DNA of 64,000 nucleotides from JBKECP01 sp047974765. GTDB taxonomy: Bacteria; Pseudomonadota; Gammaproteobacteria; Pseudomonadales; Halieaceae. Below the pieces are notes generated by a model. That model was given only the letters and a program-made list of their open reading frames with translations, made no database searches and was not told where the DNA came from. Positions 35,488-44,937 of the stretch are shown one piece after another (within the stretch, counting starts at the first letter, position 1; each line of letters begins with the position of its first letter). Both the position numbers and the translations under genes were made by a program. The stretch covers positions 7,877 to 71,876 of the forward strand of contig JBKECP010000045.1 in the NCBI GenBank assembly GCA_047974765.1, written 5' to 3'.

Positions 35488-35626
35488 TCACGGTGCATGG
35501 ACGCACTGCCGCTGGCTCCTGATCAGCGTGCACACGCTAACATCAAGGAATTTCGCAAATTCCGTCGATTTGAGCGGGCGGCAATTAAATGGTGAAGGAT
35601 TCATCTATTTGATTATCAGGTTGATA
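35459..35626. repeat. 168-bp dispersed repeat, copy B, overlapping a gene 3' end
   Basis: Same length and order as 10349-10516. The right 42 bp overlap the 3' end of the alpha/beta hydrolase gene and encode its last 13 residues (QPDNQIDESFTI region). The conserved 30-bp right end contains GGATTCATCTATTTGATT. Confidence 0.75.
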
Positions 35627-36781
35627 GTGGCCGCCCATATTCACCTCATAACTCACATCCGGCAATTCCTCAGTCATCTGCTGACGCAAATAGTGATCGG
35701 CCGCCTTCTTCTCCACTACAGACGATGAAAAAGCCCGCTCAAAAAAACTGCTCACAACAACCTTGGTGATCATATGCTGGCGCAACACATTCATCGCAGG
35801 CGGCAGCTCTGCCTGTTGACAGATTTCAACCTGTGCATAATTCAACACACCCTGCCCAGGACTGCCGATAAGGTCAAACCAGGGTTTATCCATGTCATCG
35901 GCAATATTGGCAAGCACAATCTTGCAGCCCAGAGAATCGGGATTGTTCATCCAGCGCATATAGGCAGCCGGACCGGCAAAACCCACATGGGAAGCATCGC
36001 GCAAAGTGACCAGTTCGGCGCCGGGCATTTTATCCGGCACCGGTTGCGCGTTGGCGGCCCAGGGCACAATTGCATCAATATCACCGGCCAGCATCATAAA
36101 AGGGATATTCGGACGGTGGGCAAAAAAGGCAGGAGCCAGCATATATGTGGGACCGGCAATGGACAGTGCGGCATTCAAACGAGGATCACCCCACTCGGGA
36201 TGAAAAGTGAGCAGCTCGGTAGTAAAACCACCCAGAGACAGGCCAAAAGCACCAATGCGTTGCTCATCAATCATGCCGTAAAAAGCGGAATGGCTGTCCT
36301 GTGACAACGCCAACATTTCATCAATCAGAAAACTGGCATCCTGTGCCTGATTGACCACGTCTTTTACCAGTGGCCCTCCCGGCGCTTTCATATTCGTCAG
36401 TGGATAGTCGACCGCTACTACCACATAACCAAGGCTGGCCATGTGGCGTGCCAGATACGCTCCGCCTTCGCGTGAAGAGGCAAAACCATGGCTGTAAATC
36501 AACAGCGGATAAGGTCCGCTGCCGGTATCTGTGGGTGACCAGATACCGCCCGGTAGCGTGCGACTGTCCGCACCCTCATAATCACCGTTGGCCTGTGTTG
36601 GCCGCGAGGTATCAATAAACACACGCTCGGTGACAGTCACAGCCAACGGTCCCATCTGCAAGCGGGCCGAACTGATACTGCCGGGTTCAAATTTTTCCGG
36701 TTGCCAGGCCAGGCTTAACATCAGCCACATACCGGCAACCATAAACAGGATAAAGAGTGACAGCCGAAACAGCGTTTTCAT
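35585..36781 (-). CDS. Alpha/beta hydrolase, exported or membrane-anchored
   Basis: 398 residues. An N-terminal hydrophobic segment (LSLFILFMVAGMWLMLSLAW) is a signal or anchor. The fold is that of PAF-acetylhydrolase/dienelactone-type hydrolases: YSHGFASSREGGAYLARHMASLGY oxyanion region in short form (SHGFASSR), nucleophile elbow GLSLGG near residue 190, Asp in AGDIDAIVPW and His in DASHVGF. The natural substrate is unknown (ester or lipid). The last 13 codons lie in the dispersed repeat, so the native C-terminus may have been replaced or extended by it. Confidence 0.8.
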   Translation of the reverse strand: MKTLFRLSLFILFMVAGMWLMLSLAWQPEKFEPGSISSARLQMGPLAVTVTERVFIDTSRPTQANGDYEGADSRTLPGGIWSPTDTGSGPYPLLIYSHGFASSREGGAYLARHMASLGYVVVAVDYPLTNMKAPGGPLVKDVVNQAQDASFLIDEMLALSQDSHSAFYGMIDEQRIGAFGLSLGGFTTELLTFHPEWGDPRLNAALSIAGPTYMLAPAFFAHRPNIPFMMLAGDIDAIVPWAANAQPVPDKMPGAELVTLRDASHVGFAGPAAYMRWMNNPDSLGCKIVLANIADDMDKPWFDLIGSPGQGVLNYAQVEICQQAELPPAMNVLRQHMITKVVVSSFFERAFSSSVVEKKAADHYLRQQMTEELPDVSYEVNMGGHYQPDNQIDESFTI

Positions 36782-36825
36782 TTTAGTGTCCTGATTGTTT
36801 ATTATTTTTTAATGAATTGTCCCGC

Positions 36826-38010
36826 TTAAAAAGCAGGGATATTTGTTTGCGAACGCCCCAGAATCAAAGCGTGTACATCGTGGGTACCCTCATAAGTATT
36901 CACTACTTCCAGATTTACCATATGCCGCATCACCGGATATTCATCAGAAATGCCATTACCGCCAAGCATATCGCGTGCTTTGCGGGCAATCTCCAGAGAC
37001 TTGCCGCAGGAATTGCGTTTAATCAGGGAAATCAGCTGTGGCGCAATAGCCGCACCATCCATCAACTGCCCGGCCCTGAAACAGGCTTGTAGACCAAGGG
37101 CAATTTCCGTCTGCATGTCAGCCAGTTTGAGCTGAATTAACTGATTGGCCGCCAGTGGGCGCTTAAACTGTCTGCGCTCCATGGTGTAGTTGCGGGCAGC
37201 GTGCCAGCAAGCCTCAGCCGCTCCCAGCGCCCCCCATGCAATACCGTAGCGCGCATTATTGAGACAGCCAAAGGGGCCTTTTAGCCCTTCGACACCTGGC
37301 AACAGATTGTCCTCACTCACAAATACTTCATCCATCACAATTTCACCGGTGATAGAGGTTCGCAGTGCCAGTTTGCCCTCAATTTTTGGGGTGCTTAAAC
37401 CCGCCATATCCCGCTCAAGAATAAAACCACAGATTTTGCCGTCATCGTTTTTGGCCCAGACCACAAACACATCGGCTATCGGACTGTTGGTGATCCACAT
37501 TTTGACACCGCTCAGACAATAGCCACCCTCAACCGTGCGTGCCCGCGTCACCATCGCACCCGGATCAGAACCGTGATCGGGTTCTGTTAAACCAAAGCAG
37601 CCAACCCACTGCCCACTGGCCAGGCGGGGTAGATATTTTTCCCGTTGGGCCTGACTGCCATAGGCATAGATGGGATACATCACCAGCGAAGACTGCACAC
37701 TCATCATCGAGCGATAACCGGAATCGACACGTTCAATTTCCCGCGCAATCAGACCATAGGAGATATAGTCCACGCCGGAGCAGCCGTAACCGGAAATAGT
37801 TGACCCGAGCAAGCCGAGCGCACCCATTTCATTAAAAATATCGCGGTCGGTCCGCTCAGTCCGAAATGCACTTTTCACCCGGACCTGCAATTTTTCCTGC
37901 GCATACCGGGCAGCACTGTCGCGCATCATGCGCTGCTCTTCATTGAGCTGCGCATCCAGTAAAAAAGGATCCTGCCAATTGAATCCCTGCCCGTTTTTTT
38001 TATTAGTCAT
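36826..38010 (-). CDS. gcdH: Glutaryl-CoA dehydrogenase
   Basis: 394-residue FAD enzyme that oxidises and decarboxylates glutaryl-CoA to crotonyl-CoA in lysine, tryptophan or cadaverine breakdown. The N-terminal FNWQDPFLLDAQLNEEQR in short form (DPF, L..QL..EE), CFGLTEPDHGSDP, KMWITNSPIADVFVVWAK, the substrate-binding region near NNARYGIAWGALGAAE, and the catalytic base Glu in NTYEGTHD all fit GcdH. The gene is monocistronic or heads toward the hydrolase. Its position next to polyamine genes fits cadaverine/lysine catabolism. Confidence 0.92.
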   Translation of the reverse strand: MTNKKNGQGFNWQDPFLLDAQLNEEQRMMRDSAARYAQEKLQVRVKSAFRTERTDRDIFNEMGALGLLGSTISGYGCSGVDYISYGLIAREIERVDSGYRSMMSVQSSLVMYPIYAYGSQAQREKYLPRLASGQWVGCFGLTEPDHGSDPGAMVTRARTVEGGYCLSGVKMWITNSPIADVFVVWAKNDDGKICGFILERDMAGLSTPKIEGKLALRTSITGEIVMDEVFVSEDNLLPGVEGLKGPFGCLNNARYGIAWGALGAAEACWHAARNYTMERRQFKRPLAANQLIQLKLADMQTEIALGLQACFRAGQLMDGAAIAPQLISLIKRNSCGKSLEIARKARDMLGGNGISDEYPVMRHMVNLEVVNTYEGTHDVHALILGRSQTNIPAF

Positions 38011-38147
38011 TCCATTATCATCCGCCTGATTTCAAGTGGGCTTTAAGCCATCAGCATTTGTCATTAAGGGTATTCACGCCATCCTCACACACCGTTGAAT
38101 GATTACAATACGATGTTTTGTCTATCAACAAAAACTGTAATAAAAAA

Positions 38148-39497
38148 TTACAGGCAGGCATCGTACTCCAGTGGTGTCACCTGATGATCAAAAGCATCCA
38201 GTTCCTGCTCTTTGAGCAAGGTAAACACGCGCTGAAAGTCTTCGCCAAAACTGTCTTTAATAAAAGCTGAACGAGCAAAGCGCCCCAGTGCATCTGGCCA
38301 ATAACACGGCAAACTTGCATCGAGCTGCTCATAGGCATTTCCGGTCAACGGTTCAGGTGCCTGCCTCTGTTGTTCGATACCATCCACAATAGCGGCCAAA
38401 ATCACCGCCAGCACCAGATGAGGCTGGGCATCTGCACCGGCTACCCTGTGCTCAATGCGTGTAGCAGCCGCCACATCAGCTGGAATACGCAGAGATACTG
38501 TGCGATTTTCATATCCCCAGCAGGGCGCCAAAGGAGCGTGAGAACCCCGCTGAAAACGGCGATAGGAATTCAGATTCGGCGCCAGTAACAGCATGCTGTC
38601 AGCCAGATGATCCAGACAACCGGCCACAGCATGTCGCAGTAAAGACGTACCCTGACCACTGCCATCATCAAAGAGGTTTTTACCCTGCTCATCCACCAGT
38701 GAGCAATGCACATGCATGCCGTTACCAGCCAGCTCGCCAAAAGGCTTGGCCATAAAAGTGGCGCGCAGATTATGCTCCGGACTGACACCTTTAATCGCCC
38801 GCTGTAACATCACCGCATGATCGGCTGCCCGCAGTGCATTATCACAGTGATAAAGATTGATTTCATATTGGGAGGGTGCGCTTTCTTTAATCAAAGTATC
38901 CACCGGCAAACCCTGTTGTTCACAGGCATCCCGAATGGCATGCATTAACTCACTCATCTCAGCCATGGCATCCAAGCTGTAGGTCTGGCCCGCTGCAGTA
39001 ACACCACCAACCCGGTCGGTCTGTGTATGCAGAGGCCGCCCCAGATCATCCCGGCCTTCCTCCAGCAGATAAAATTCCATTTCAGTAGCCATCACAGCCC
39101 TGACACCATGAACAGCCAGACGATCAAGCAGCGCTTGCAGCAGATAACGACTGTCCAGCGGACTTGGCTTACCATCTGCAAGACGTAGCGAAACCAGCAG
39201 CTGACCTGTAGGCCGTGATGCCCACGGCACACGCACCAGCGTATCAAGAGCAGCCTCACAGTAGCCATCACCATCGCCGGAATCAAATACCCAGGCTTCA
39301 ACATCACGACCAAATACATCAAAGGCAAGGGAGCTGGCGGGCAGCTTGAGTTCGCCGGCCACCACTTTTGCAATTTTGTCCCGAGTCACCCATTTTCCAC
39401 GCAGGCCTCCGGCGATATCCGGCAAAATAATCTCAAATATCTCGATATCCTGATTATTATCGAGAAAGGTTTGCAGGCGTTGGGCAGTGTCAACCAT
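38148..39497 (-). CDS. puuA: Glutamine synthetase-family enzyme, gamma-glutamylpolyamine synthetase-like
   Basis: 449 residues with the glutamine synthetase catalytic fold: EMEFYLLEEG, NGMHVHCSL, NSYRRFQRGSHAP and ENRTVSLRIP. The FDVFGRDVEAW loop and lack of an adenylylation Tyr loop place it with the PuuA/SpuI-like group, which ligates glutamate to putrescine or other amines with ATP. It is divergently transcribed from a class III aminotransferase, the same pairing as in the spu/puu polyamine loci. The exact amine is unknown. Confidence 0.85.
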   Translation of the reverse strand: MVDTAQRLQTFLDNNQDIEIFEIILPDIAGGLRGKWVTRDKIAKVVAGELKLPASSLAFDVFGRDVEAWVFDSGDGDGYCEAALDTLVRVPWASRPTGQLLVSLRLADGKPSPLDSRYLLQALLDRLAVHGVRAVMATEMEFYLLEEGRDDLGRPLHTQTDRVGGVTAAGQTYSLDAMAEMSELMHAIRDACEQQGLPVDTLIKESAPSQYEINLYHCDNALRAADHAVMLQRAIKGVSPEHNLRATFMAKPFGELAGNGMHVHCSLVDEQGKNLFDDGSGQGTSLLRHAVAGCLDHLADSMLLLAPNLNSYRRFQRGSHAPLAPCWGYENRTVSLRIPADVAAATRIEHRVAGADAQPHLVLAVILAAIVDGIEQQRQAPEPLTGNAYEQLDASLPCYWPDALGRFARSAFIKDSFGEDFQRVFTLLKEQELDAFDHQVTPLEYDACL

Positions 39498-39748
39498 TGC
39501 GCGGTATCCCTGTAATCATTGTCAGCATCATCTGCCATGACTTACAAAACAACGGCCAAACAAATCAGTGAAACTGTTAATAGAACTGGCGATTTTACAA
39601 CACTGTGACAGACTATAACCATCAGCATATACCGACTTTCAGGTGGCTGCGACAGCCGTTTCGGGAAGCTCCCTGACAAAACGGTTACAGACCATAAAAG
39701 CCCTCAACAAAAACCCTGTTGAGCCCTTACCCGTCAAAGGAGCAGTTT

Positions 39749-41116
39749 ATGACAGGCAAGCCAGATACCCGCGATCTTCATGCTCTGGACCGGGCACATC
39801 ATCTTCACCCTTTTACTGACCTGGGCGACTACGCCCAACATGGTGGACGCATTATCAGCCGGGCGGAACATATCTACATCTACGACAGTAACGGCAGGCA
39901 ATTGATGGACGGCATGTCCGGACTGTGGTGCTGTAATCTGGGCTACAGCCAACAGGCCATTGTTGATGCCATCCATGAGCAACTACAGTGTTTGCCTTAC
40001 TACAACAACTTTTTCCGTTGCTCCAATCAGCCAGCTGCCGAACTTGCCGGCGCACTGGCACAAATTACACCCGAACATTTTAATCGCGTATTTTTTACCA
40101 ATTCAGGCTCAGAAGCCAACGATACCAATATTCGTATCGTACACCGCTATTTTGATCTGCTCGGCAAGCCGGATAAAAAACTCTTTATCAGCCGCCGCAA
40201 TGCCTATCACGGCTCAACTATCGCCGCTGCCTCACTGGGCGGCATGGCACCAATGCACAGTCAGGCCATCGGGCTCAATTATGTCCACCATATCGCACAA
40301 CCGCACTGGTATGGCGACGGTTTTGAGCTGAGCCAGCAAGAGTACGGCTTGCGTGCAGCACGGGAGCTGGAGCAAAAAATTGACGAATTGGGCGAGAACA
40401 AAGTTGCCGCTTTTATTGCCGAACCGGTGCAGGGTGCCGGTGGCGTTATCATTCCCCCCTCCACTTACTGGCCGGAAATCCAGCGTATTTGTGATGAACG
40501 GGATATTTTGTTGATTGCTGACGAAGTCATCTGTGGCTTTGGTCGTACCGGCAACTGGTTTGGCAGCGAAACTTTCGCTATTCGCCCTCATTTAATGACA
40601 TTTGCAAAAGCAGTGACCAATGGTTATCTGCCATTGGGTGGCGTACTGGTCTCGGATCAGATTGCCGGGGTATTGCTCAGTGGTGGCGGTGAATTCACCC
40701 ACGGTTTAACCTATTCCGGCCACCCGGCCGCCTGTGCCGCCGGTCTTGCCACAATTAGCCTCCTGCGCAAAGACAACATTATTGAGCAGGCCGCCAATCA
40801 GATTGCCCCTCACTTTCAGCGCCGCCTGCGGGCGTTTGAAGATCACCCCATTGTTGGCCAGGTGCGCGGCCTGGGCATGTTTGCTGCCGTTGAACTGGTG
40901 GCAGACAAAGTCAGTCGCACCCGGCTGGCACCGGATAGTGCCGCCGCAATTTACTGCCGCAATCGTGCCATTGAGCACGGCCTGATGGTGCGCCAGACGG
41001 GTGATGCCATGATTATGGCACCACCGCTGATCTGCTCCATAACCGAGATTGATTTTTTAATTGAACAACTGGGTCAGGCGCTGGATGAAACAGCTGCTCA
41101 CTATCGGGTGGCTTGA
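39749..41116 (+). CDS. Class III aminotransferase, putrescine/omega-amine:pyruvate type
   Basis: 455-residue PLP enzyme. FTNSGSEANDTNIRIV (cofactor phosphate site), the DEVICGFGRTGNWFG Asp that holds the PLP ring nitrogen, and Lys in TFAKAVTNGYLPLGG near residue 287. Closest by eye to SpuC/omega-amino acid-pyruvate transaminases. The ATG at 39749 follows AAAGGAG at ideal spacing; the frame is open from 19719+20000 (39719). With the divergent PuuA-like gene it probably deaminates putrescine or a gamma-glutamyl amine using pyruvate. Confidence 0.88.
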   Translation: MTGKPDTRDLHALDRAHHLHPFTDLGDYAQHGGRIISRAEHIYIYDSNGRQLMDGMSGLWCCNLGYSQQAIVDAIHEQLQCLPYYNNFFRCSNQPAAELAGALAQITPEHFNRVFFTNSGSEANDTNIRIVHRYFDLLGKPDKKLFISRRNAYHGSTIAAASLGGMAPMHSQAIGLNYVHHIAQPHWYGDGFELSQQEYGLRAARELEQKIDELGENKVAAFIAEPVQGAGGVIIPPSTYWPEIQRICDERDILLIADEVICGFGRTGNWFGSETFAIRPHLMTFAKAVTNGYLPLGGVLVSDQIAGVLLSGGGEFTHGLTYSGHPAACAAGLATISLLRKDNIIEQAANQIAPHFQRRLRAFEDHPIVGQVRGLGMFAAVELVADKVSRTRLAPDSAAAIYCRNRAIEHGLMVRQTGDAMIMAPPLICSITEIDFLIEQLGQALDETAAHYRVA

Positions 41117-41321
41117 TCATTAGAGTGGTGCCTGTTGCCACTCCGGCCAATCCGCTATGATTTCTTTACGCGCTTATCCTGAAACAACACAGCAATATGG
41201 CTTTTGGGCACGCGGCCCGACAGTTGTCGCTCGCTGTGCCGACACCATGTTGTTTCTGGTATGCGCGTAACAGTAGACGGGTAATAACATCGAATAACAG
41301 GTCCAACGAGAGAGTATCCTT

Positions 41322-42083
41322 ATGTCAGATTTTAACAAAGTATTGATCACCGGCTGTGGCCGGGGCATCGGCGCGCAGGTTGCTCGCGTACTGGCAGCAC
41401 AATCCATTGAGCTGGTTGCACTGAACCGCTCCCGTGAACCACTGGAAAAACTGATAGCCGAAATTGGCGGCAATACAAAAATCACACCTTACTATATCGA
41501 TCTGACTGATCTGGAGGCTGTTGAAGTAACCGTCAAACAGATTTGCAGCGAACACCCGGATATCGACGTCGCCATACTCAACGCAGGCCTGGATACCCCC
41601 CAAAAGATTGAGCATTTTGACTGGCGCATCGCTAAAGCCCAGATCGACACCAACCTGACTTCAAACTATATTTTTGCCGCACACCTCATCCCTCAGATGC
41701 TCAAACGCGGTTCGGGCCGCTTTGTCGTCAACTCCAGCCTGGCCTCCTTTGCTGCCTGCCCCTATGAACACGCCTACAGTGCCAGCAAGGCTGGCGCCCG
41801 CATGCTGGTAGACGGCTTGCGCGCCGAGTTGCTGGAGACAGCTGTGAATGTTACCGGTATCTATCCCGGTTTTGTGGCCACAGATATGGTTGACGGCAAT
41901 GCCTTTCAAATCGAGTCCATTCTCAGTGTCGATGAAGCCGCCAGAATAATTGTCGATGGACTTGAGCGTGGCGATGACGAGATTATCTTCCCGATGGAAA
42001 CCTATGAACTGATTAAACAACTGGTACTGGCACCCCCTGCCGACCGGGCCATTATTGCCAGACAACAGATGAAAGACCTTTAA
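41322..42083 (+). CDS. Short-chain dehydrogenase/reductase (SDR)
   Basis: 253 residues. TGCGRGIG near 10-17, NAGLDT near 89, catalytic Ser in VVNSSLASF and YSASKAGARM for Tyr and Lys, then YPGFVATDM. Closest in style to the DltE/serine 3-dehydrogenase-like classical SDRs. Found 205 bp downstream of the aminotransferase on the same strand; the intervening region shows nothing assignable. Substrate unknown. Confidence 0.86.
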   Translation: MSDFNKVLITGCGRGIGAQVARVLAAQSIELVALNRSREPLEKLIAEIGGNTKITPYYIDLTDLEAVEVTVKQICSEHPDIDVAILNAGLDTPQKIEHFDWRIAKAQIDTNLTSNYIFAAHLIPQMLKRGSGRFVVNSSLASFAACPYEHAYSASKAGARMLVDGLRAELLETAVNVTGIYPGFVATDMVDGNAFQIESILSVDEAARIIVDGLERGDDEIIFPMETYELIKQLVLAPPADRAIIARQQMKDL

Positions 42084-42118
42084 ACGCCTGCATGCCGGGG
42101 CAGACTCGCCCCGGTAAT

Positions 42119-42580
42119 TTATGCCAGCGGCAGTTCCGTCGTATGTTTTAGCTGCTCCATAACAAAGCTGGCCGTAACATCAAACAGGTCCGCCTTGATC
42201 AGCTGATGGTAAAGGCGGTCATAATCAGGCATATCTTTCACTACCGCTTTAAGCAGGTAATCCAGCTCTCCACCGGTACGGTAGGCTTCCAGCACTCCGG
42301 GAATACCTTCGATCACCTGACTGAAGCGGCGATCCCAGTCCTCGTTGTGCTGGTTGGTCCTGATCGAAATAAATACGGTCAGAGGCAAACCCACCTGAGC
42401 CGCATCCAGCAGAGTAACCCGCCCCTGCACCACGCCACTGTCCTCCAGTGCCTGCACCCGGCGCCAGCAGGCTGACTTTGAAATACCCACCTTATCCGCT
42501 AACGCGGCTATCGACAGGCCGGCATCGCGCTGCATGTGGCCAAGCAGGCGGCTGCCAATTTTATCTATCTGTTTTTTCAT
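42119..42580 (-). CDS. Lrp/AsnC-family transcriptional regulator
   Basis: 153 residues. N-terminal helix-turn-helix (SIAALADKVGISKSACWRRVQALE, in short LADKVGISKS) and a C-terminal RAM ligand-binding domain (GELDYLLKAVVKDMPDYD). It is divergent from the class V PLP enzyme gene, 151 bp away, so it probably controls that gene and itself in response to an amino acid. An AT-rich palindrome in the gap is a possible operator. Confidence 0.9.
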   Translation of the reverse strand: MKKQIDKIGSRLLGHMQRDAGLSIAALADKVGISKSACWRRVQALEDSGVVQGRVTLLDAAQVGLPLTVFISIRTNQHNEDWDRRFSQVIEGIPGVLEAYRTGGELDYLLKAVVKDMPDYDRLYHQLIKADLFDVTASFVMEQLKHTTELPLA

Positions 42581-42622
42581 TACAGAGCCAAATCAACACA
42601 AAAGGTCCATTTTAAGACAAAA

Positions 42623-42648
42623 AATAAAATAAACGTCTCTATTTTATT
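42623..42648. promoter_or_regulatory. AT-rich palindrome, candidate Lrp-family operator
   Basis: AATAAAATA, 8-base spacer, TATTTTATT: a perfect 9-bp inverted repeat in the gap between the divergent Lrp regulator and class V PLP enzyme genes. Lrp/AsnC operators are often AT-rich dyads of similar span. Binding is inferred. Confidence 0.5.
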
Positions 42649-42731
42649 GGCTTCATTGATAACAAAGGCACATTGTTTCAGTAGAACTGACACATAATAT
42701 CCATCTCAGCATGGAAAAATGGTAAACAGGT

Positions 42732-44420
42732 ATGCCATCACTGATCGACAAAATACGCAACGGCATTATCGGTGCCAACCACAGCATTCAAACACCCTTT
42801 GGCCGCAAGCCACTGATCTATGCCGACTACACTGCCTCGGGCCGATCCCTGGATTTTATCGAGGACTATATCCGGCAGCAGGTTCTGCCCCTGTATGCCA
42901 ATACCCACAGCGAAACCTCCGCTACCGGTGCCGCCACCACACACCTGCGCGAACAGGCCCGCTGCATTATCCGACGGGCTGTCAATGCCGGTGATGATGA
43001 CCGTGTTATCTTTTGCGGCAGTGGTGCCACCGCCGCCGTCAACCGCCTGATCGACACCCTCGGACTGCGCCTGCCCACCGATGCTTGCCTGCGCGGGCAA
43101 CTGCTGACCAACACGCCTGAAGATACCCGTCCGGTAGTTTTTATCGGCCCCTATGAACATCATTCCAACGAGCTGCCCTGGCGTGAGAGTCTGGCCCAGG
43201 TGGTAGCCATTCCCCTGGACAGAAATGGCCGGATTGATCAACAGGTACTGGCACAGGAATTAACACGCTACCAGCAGCGGTCTCTGCGTATCGGCAGTTT
43301 TTCCGCTGCCTCCAACGTTACCGGCATCCTCAGCGATGTCGCCGCCATCAGCCGCCTGTTACACGAACATGGCGCCCTCAGCTGCTGGGACTACGCCGCC
43401 GCCGGTCCTTATACCTGCATCGACATGAATGCAGACACATCCGTCGATGCAGTTTATGTGTCGCCCCACAAGTTCATTGGTGGCCCCGGAACTCCCGGTT
43501 TGCTGATTGCCAAGTCGCATCTGTTCAAATACAGCACACCGGCACTCAGCGGTGGCGGTACAGTGTCGTGGGTCTCACCCTGGGGACACCGTTATGTAGA
43601 GGATCGCCAACGCCGCGAAGAGGGCGGCACCCCCGGTATCATCGAGGCCATCCGCGCTGGCCTGGTATTCAAGTTGCGCGAAGAAGTCGGTGTCGATGTT
43701 ATTCACACACGGGAAAACCGCTATATCAAACGCGCCATGCAGCGTCTGCAAACCAATCCCGATGTGGATATTGTCGGCGGCACCCAGGCCCGCCGTCTGG
43801 CCATTCTGTCGCTGCGCTTCAGCCACGCCGGTCGACAACTGCACCACGGTTTTGTCGTCTCCCTGCTGAACGATCTATTTGGTATACAGGCGCGCTCAGG
43901 TTGCTCCTGTGCTGGCCCCTACGCCCATCATTTATTGGCTATGGACCGCCACTACAGTGCGCGCCTGGATCAACAAATACAGTGTGGCAACGCTCTGTTA
44001 AGGCCTGGCTGGGTGCGACTGAATTTCAATTACTTTATCGACGAGGCAGAGTTTGACTATCTGCTGGGAGCCATCGAGCTGATTGCCGGGCACGGCTGGC
44101 GGCTGCTCAGTGCCTACCACTACGACCGCCAGCGCGGTATCTGGTGCTGCAACGAGCCCATCAGCAATGGTGGTGATCTTGAAAACTGGCATTTTGCTGA
44201 CAACAATCCAGGACAATCTTCTGTGGCGCACACACCATTACAGAATTCGCTACATGACAATCTGGCACAGGCATATAATAGCCTGTGCCAGGCACAGCCG
44301 GGACAACCTGTCGATCCTGTGCTGGATACTGAAGCCGAGAGTCTGCGCTGGTTTATAAACCCCAGTGAAGCTGCCGCTTTGCTGAAGCAGGCAGCCCCCC
44401 TGCAAAAAACCTTGTCCTAA
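42732..44420 (+). CDS. Class V aminotransferase (cysteine desulfurase/selenocysteine lyase-like)
   Basis: 562 residues, longer than typical NifS-like enzymes (about 400). ANTHSETSATG, then FCGSGATAAVNRLID, WDYAAAGPYTCID and the PLP Lys in VSPHKFIGGPGTPGLL near residue 245. GCSCAGPYAHHLL resembles the loop with the active-site Cys of some members. The last 100 residues have no match I recognise. It is divergent from an Lrp-family regulator. Substrate (Cys, an amino acid or other amine) unknown; the regulator suggests an amino acid. Confidence 0.8.
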   Translation: MPSLIDKIRNGIIGANHSIQTPFGRKPLIYADYTASGRSLDFIEDYIRQQVLPLYANTHSETSATGAATTHLREQARCIIRRAVNAGDDDRVIFCGSGATAAVNRLIDTLGLRLPTDACLRGQLLTNTPEDTRPVVFIGPYEHHSNELPWRESLAQVVAIPLDRNGRIDQQVLAQELTRYQQRSLRIGSFSAASNVTGILSDVAAISRLLHEHGALSCWDYAAAGPYTCIDMNADTSVDAVYVSPHKFIGGPGTPGLLIAKSHLFKYSTPALSGGGTVSWVSPWGHRYVEDRQRREEGGTPGIIEAIRAGLVFKLREEVGVDVIHTRENRYIKRAMQRLQTNPDVDIVGGTQARRLAILSLRFSHAGRQLHHGFVVSLLNDLFGIQARSGCSCAGPYAHHLLAMDRHYSARLDQQIQCGNALLRPGWVRLNFNYFIDEAEFDYLLGAIELIAGHGWRLLSAYHYDRQRGIWCCNEPISNGGDLENWHFADNNPGQSSVAHTPLQNSLHDNLAQAYNSLCQAQPGQPVDPVLDTEAESLRWFINPSEAAALLKQAAPLQKTLS

Positions 44421-44453
44421 AACAAAGCAGCCAAAGGTACTTACTGCAATATT

Positions 44454-44936
44454 TTGTCGGTAGCGCTAAGGTGTGGGGCTACGGAATACGGGAGCTTAGC
44501 CATCCTGCTGATGGTTGTTATATTTAATGCCACCATGGTTATAATTGCGGTGGAGTTTCACTATGAATGCCTTCATATTCTGTCGCGGTTACTACCTCAC
44601 ATCCCGATCAGGCCACGCTATAAAATAGTTGTCGGCATTGGCGGCGCACTGATTGCCCACGCAATTGAAATCTGGATGTTCGCCGCAGCTTATTATCTGG
44701 CGGCTCATCAATTCAGCTGGGGTACACTGGCGGGCGGAGAGGTTACCCGGTTAATGGACTGCGCCTACTATTCCTTCACCGTTTTTACCACACTGGGCTT
44801 TGGCGATATTACTCCACAGGGCGACCTGCGCTATCTGACCGGCCTTGAAGCACTGACCGGCCTGGTGCTGATTACCTGGACCGCCTCTTTTCTCTATATT
44901 GAAATGCAAAAATACTGGGACAGTGAGCAAACCTGA
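44454..44936 (+). CDS. Small two-TM potassium channel-like protein
   Basis: About 160 residues or fewer. Three to four hydrophobic segments with a pore loop YYSFTVFTTLGFGDITPQG; the TLGFGD filter is close to the K+ channel TVGYGD. It lacks a cytoplasmic regulatory (RCK) domain. The frame begins at a TTG (44454) without a convincing ribosome site; ATG 44511 is an alternative that would shorten the first membrane segment. It ends one base before the GNAT gene, so the two are coexpressed. Confidence 0.7.
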   Translation: MSVALRCGATEYGSLAILLMVVIFNATMVIIAVEFHYECLHILSRLLPHIPIRPRYKIVVGIGGALIAHAIEIWMFAAAYYLAAHQFSWGTLAGGEVTRLMDCAYYSFTVFTTLGFGDITPQGDLRYLTGLEALTGLVLITWTASFLYIEMQKYWDSEQT

Positions 44937-44937
44937 T

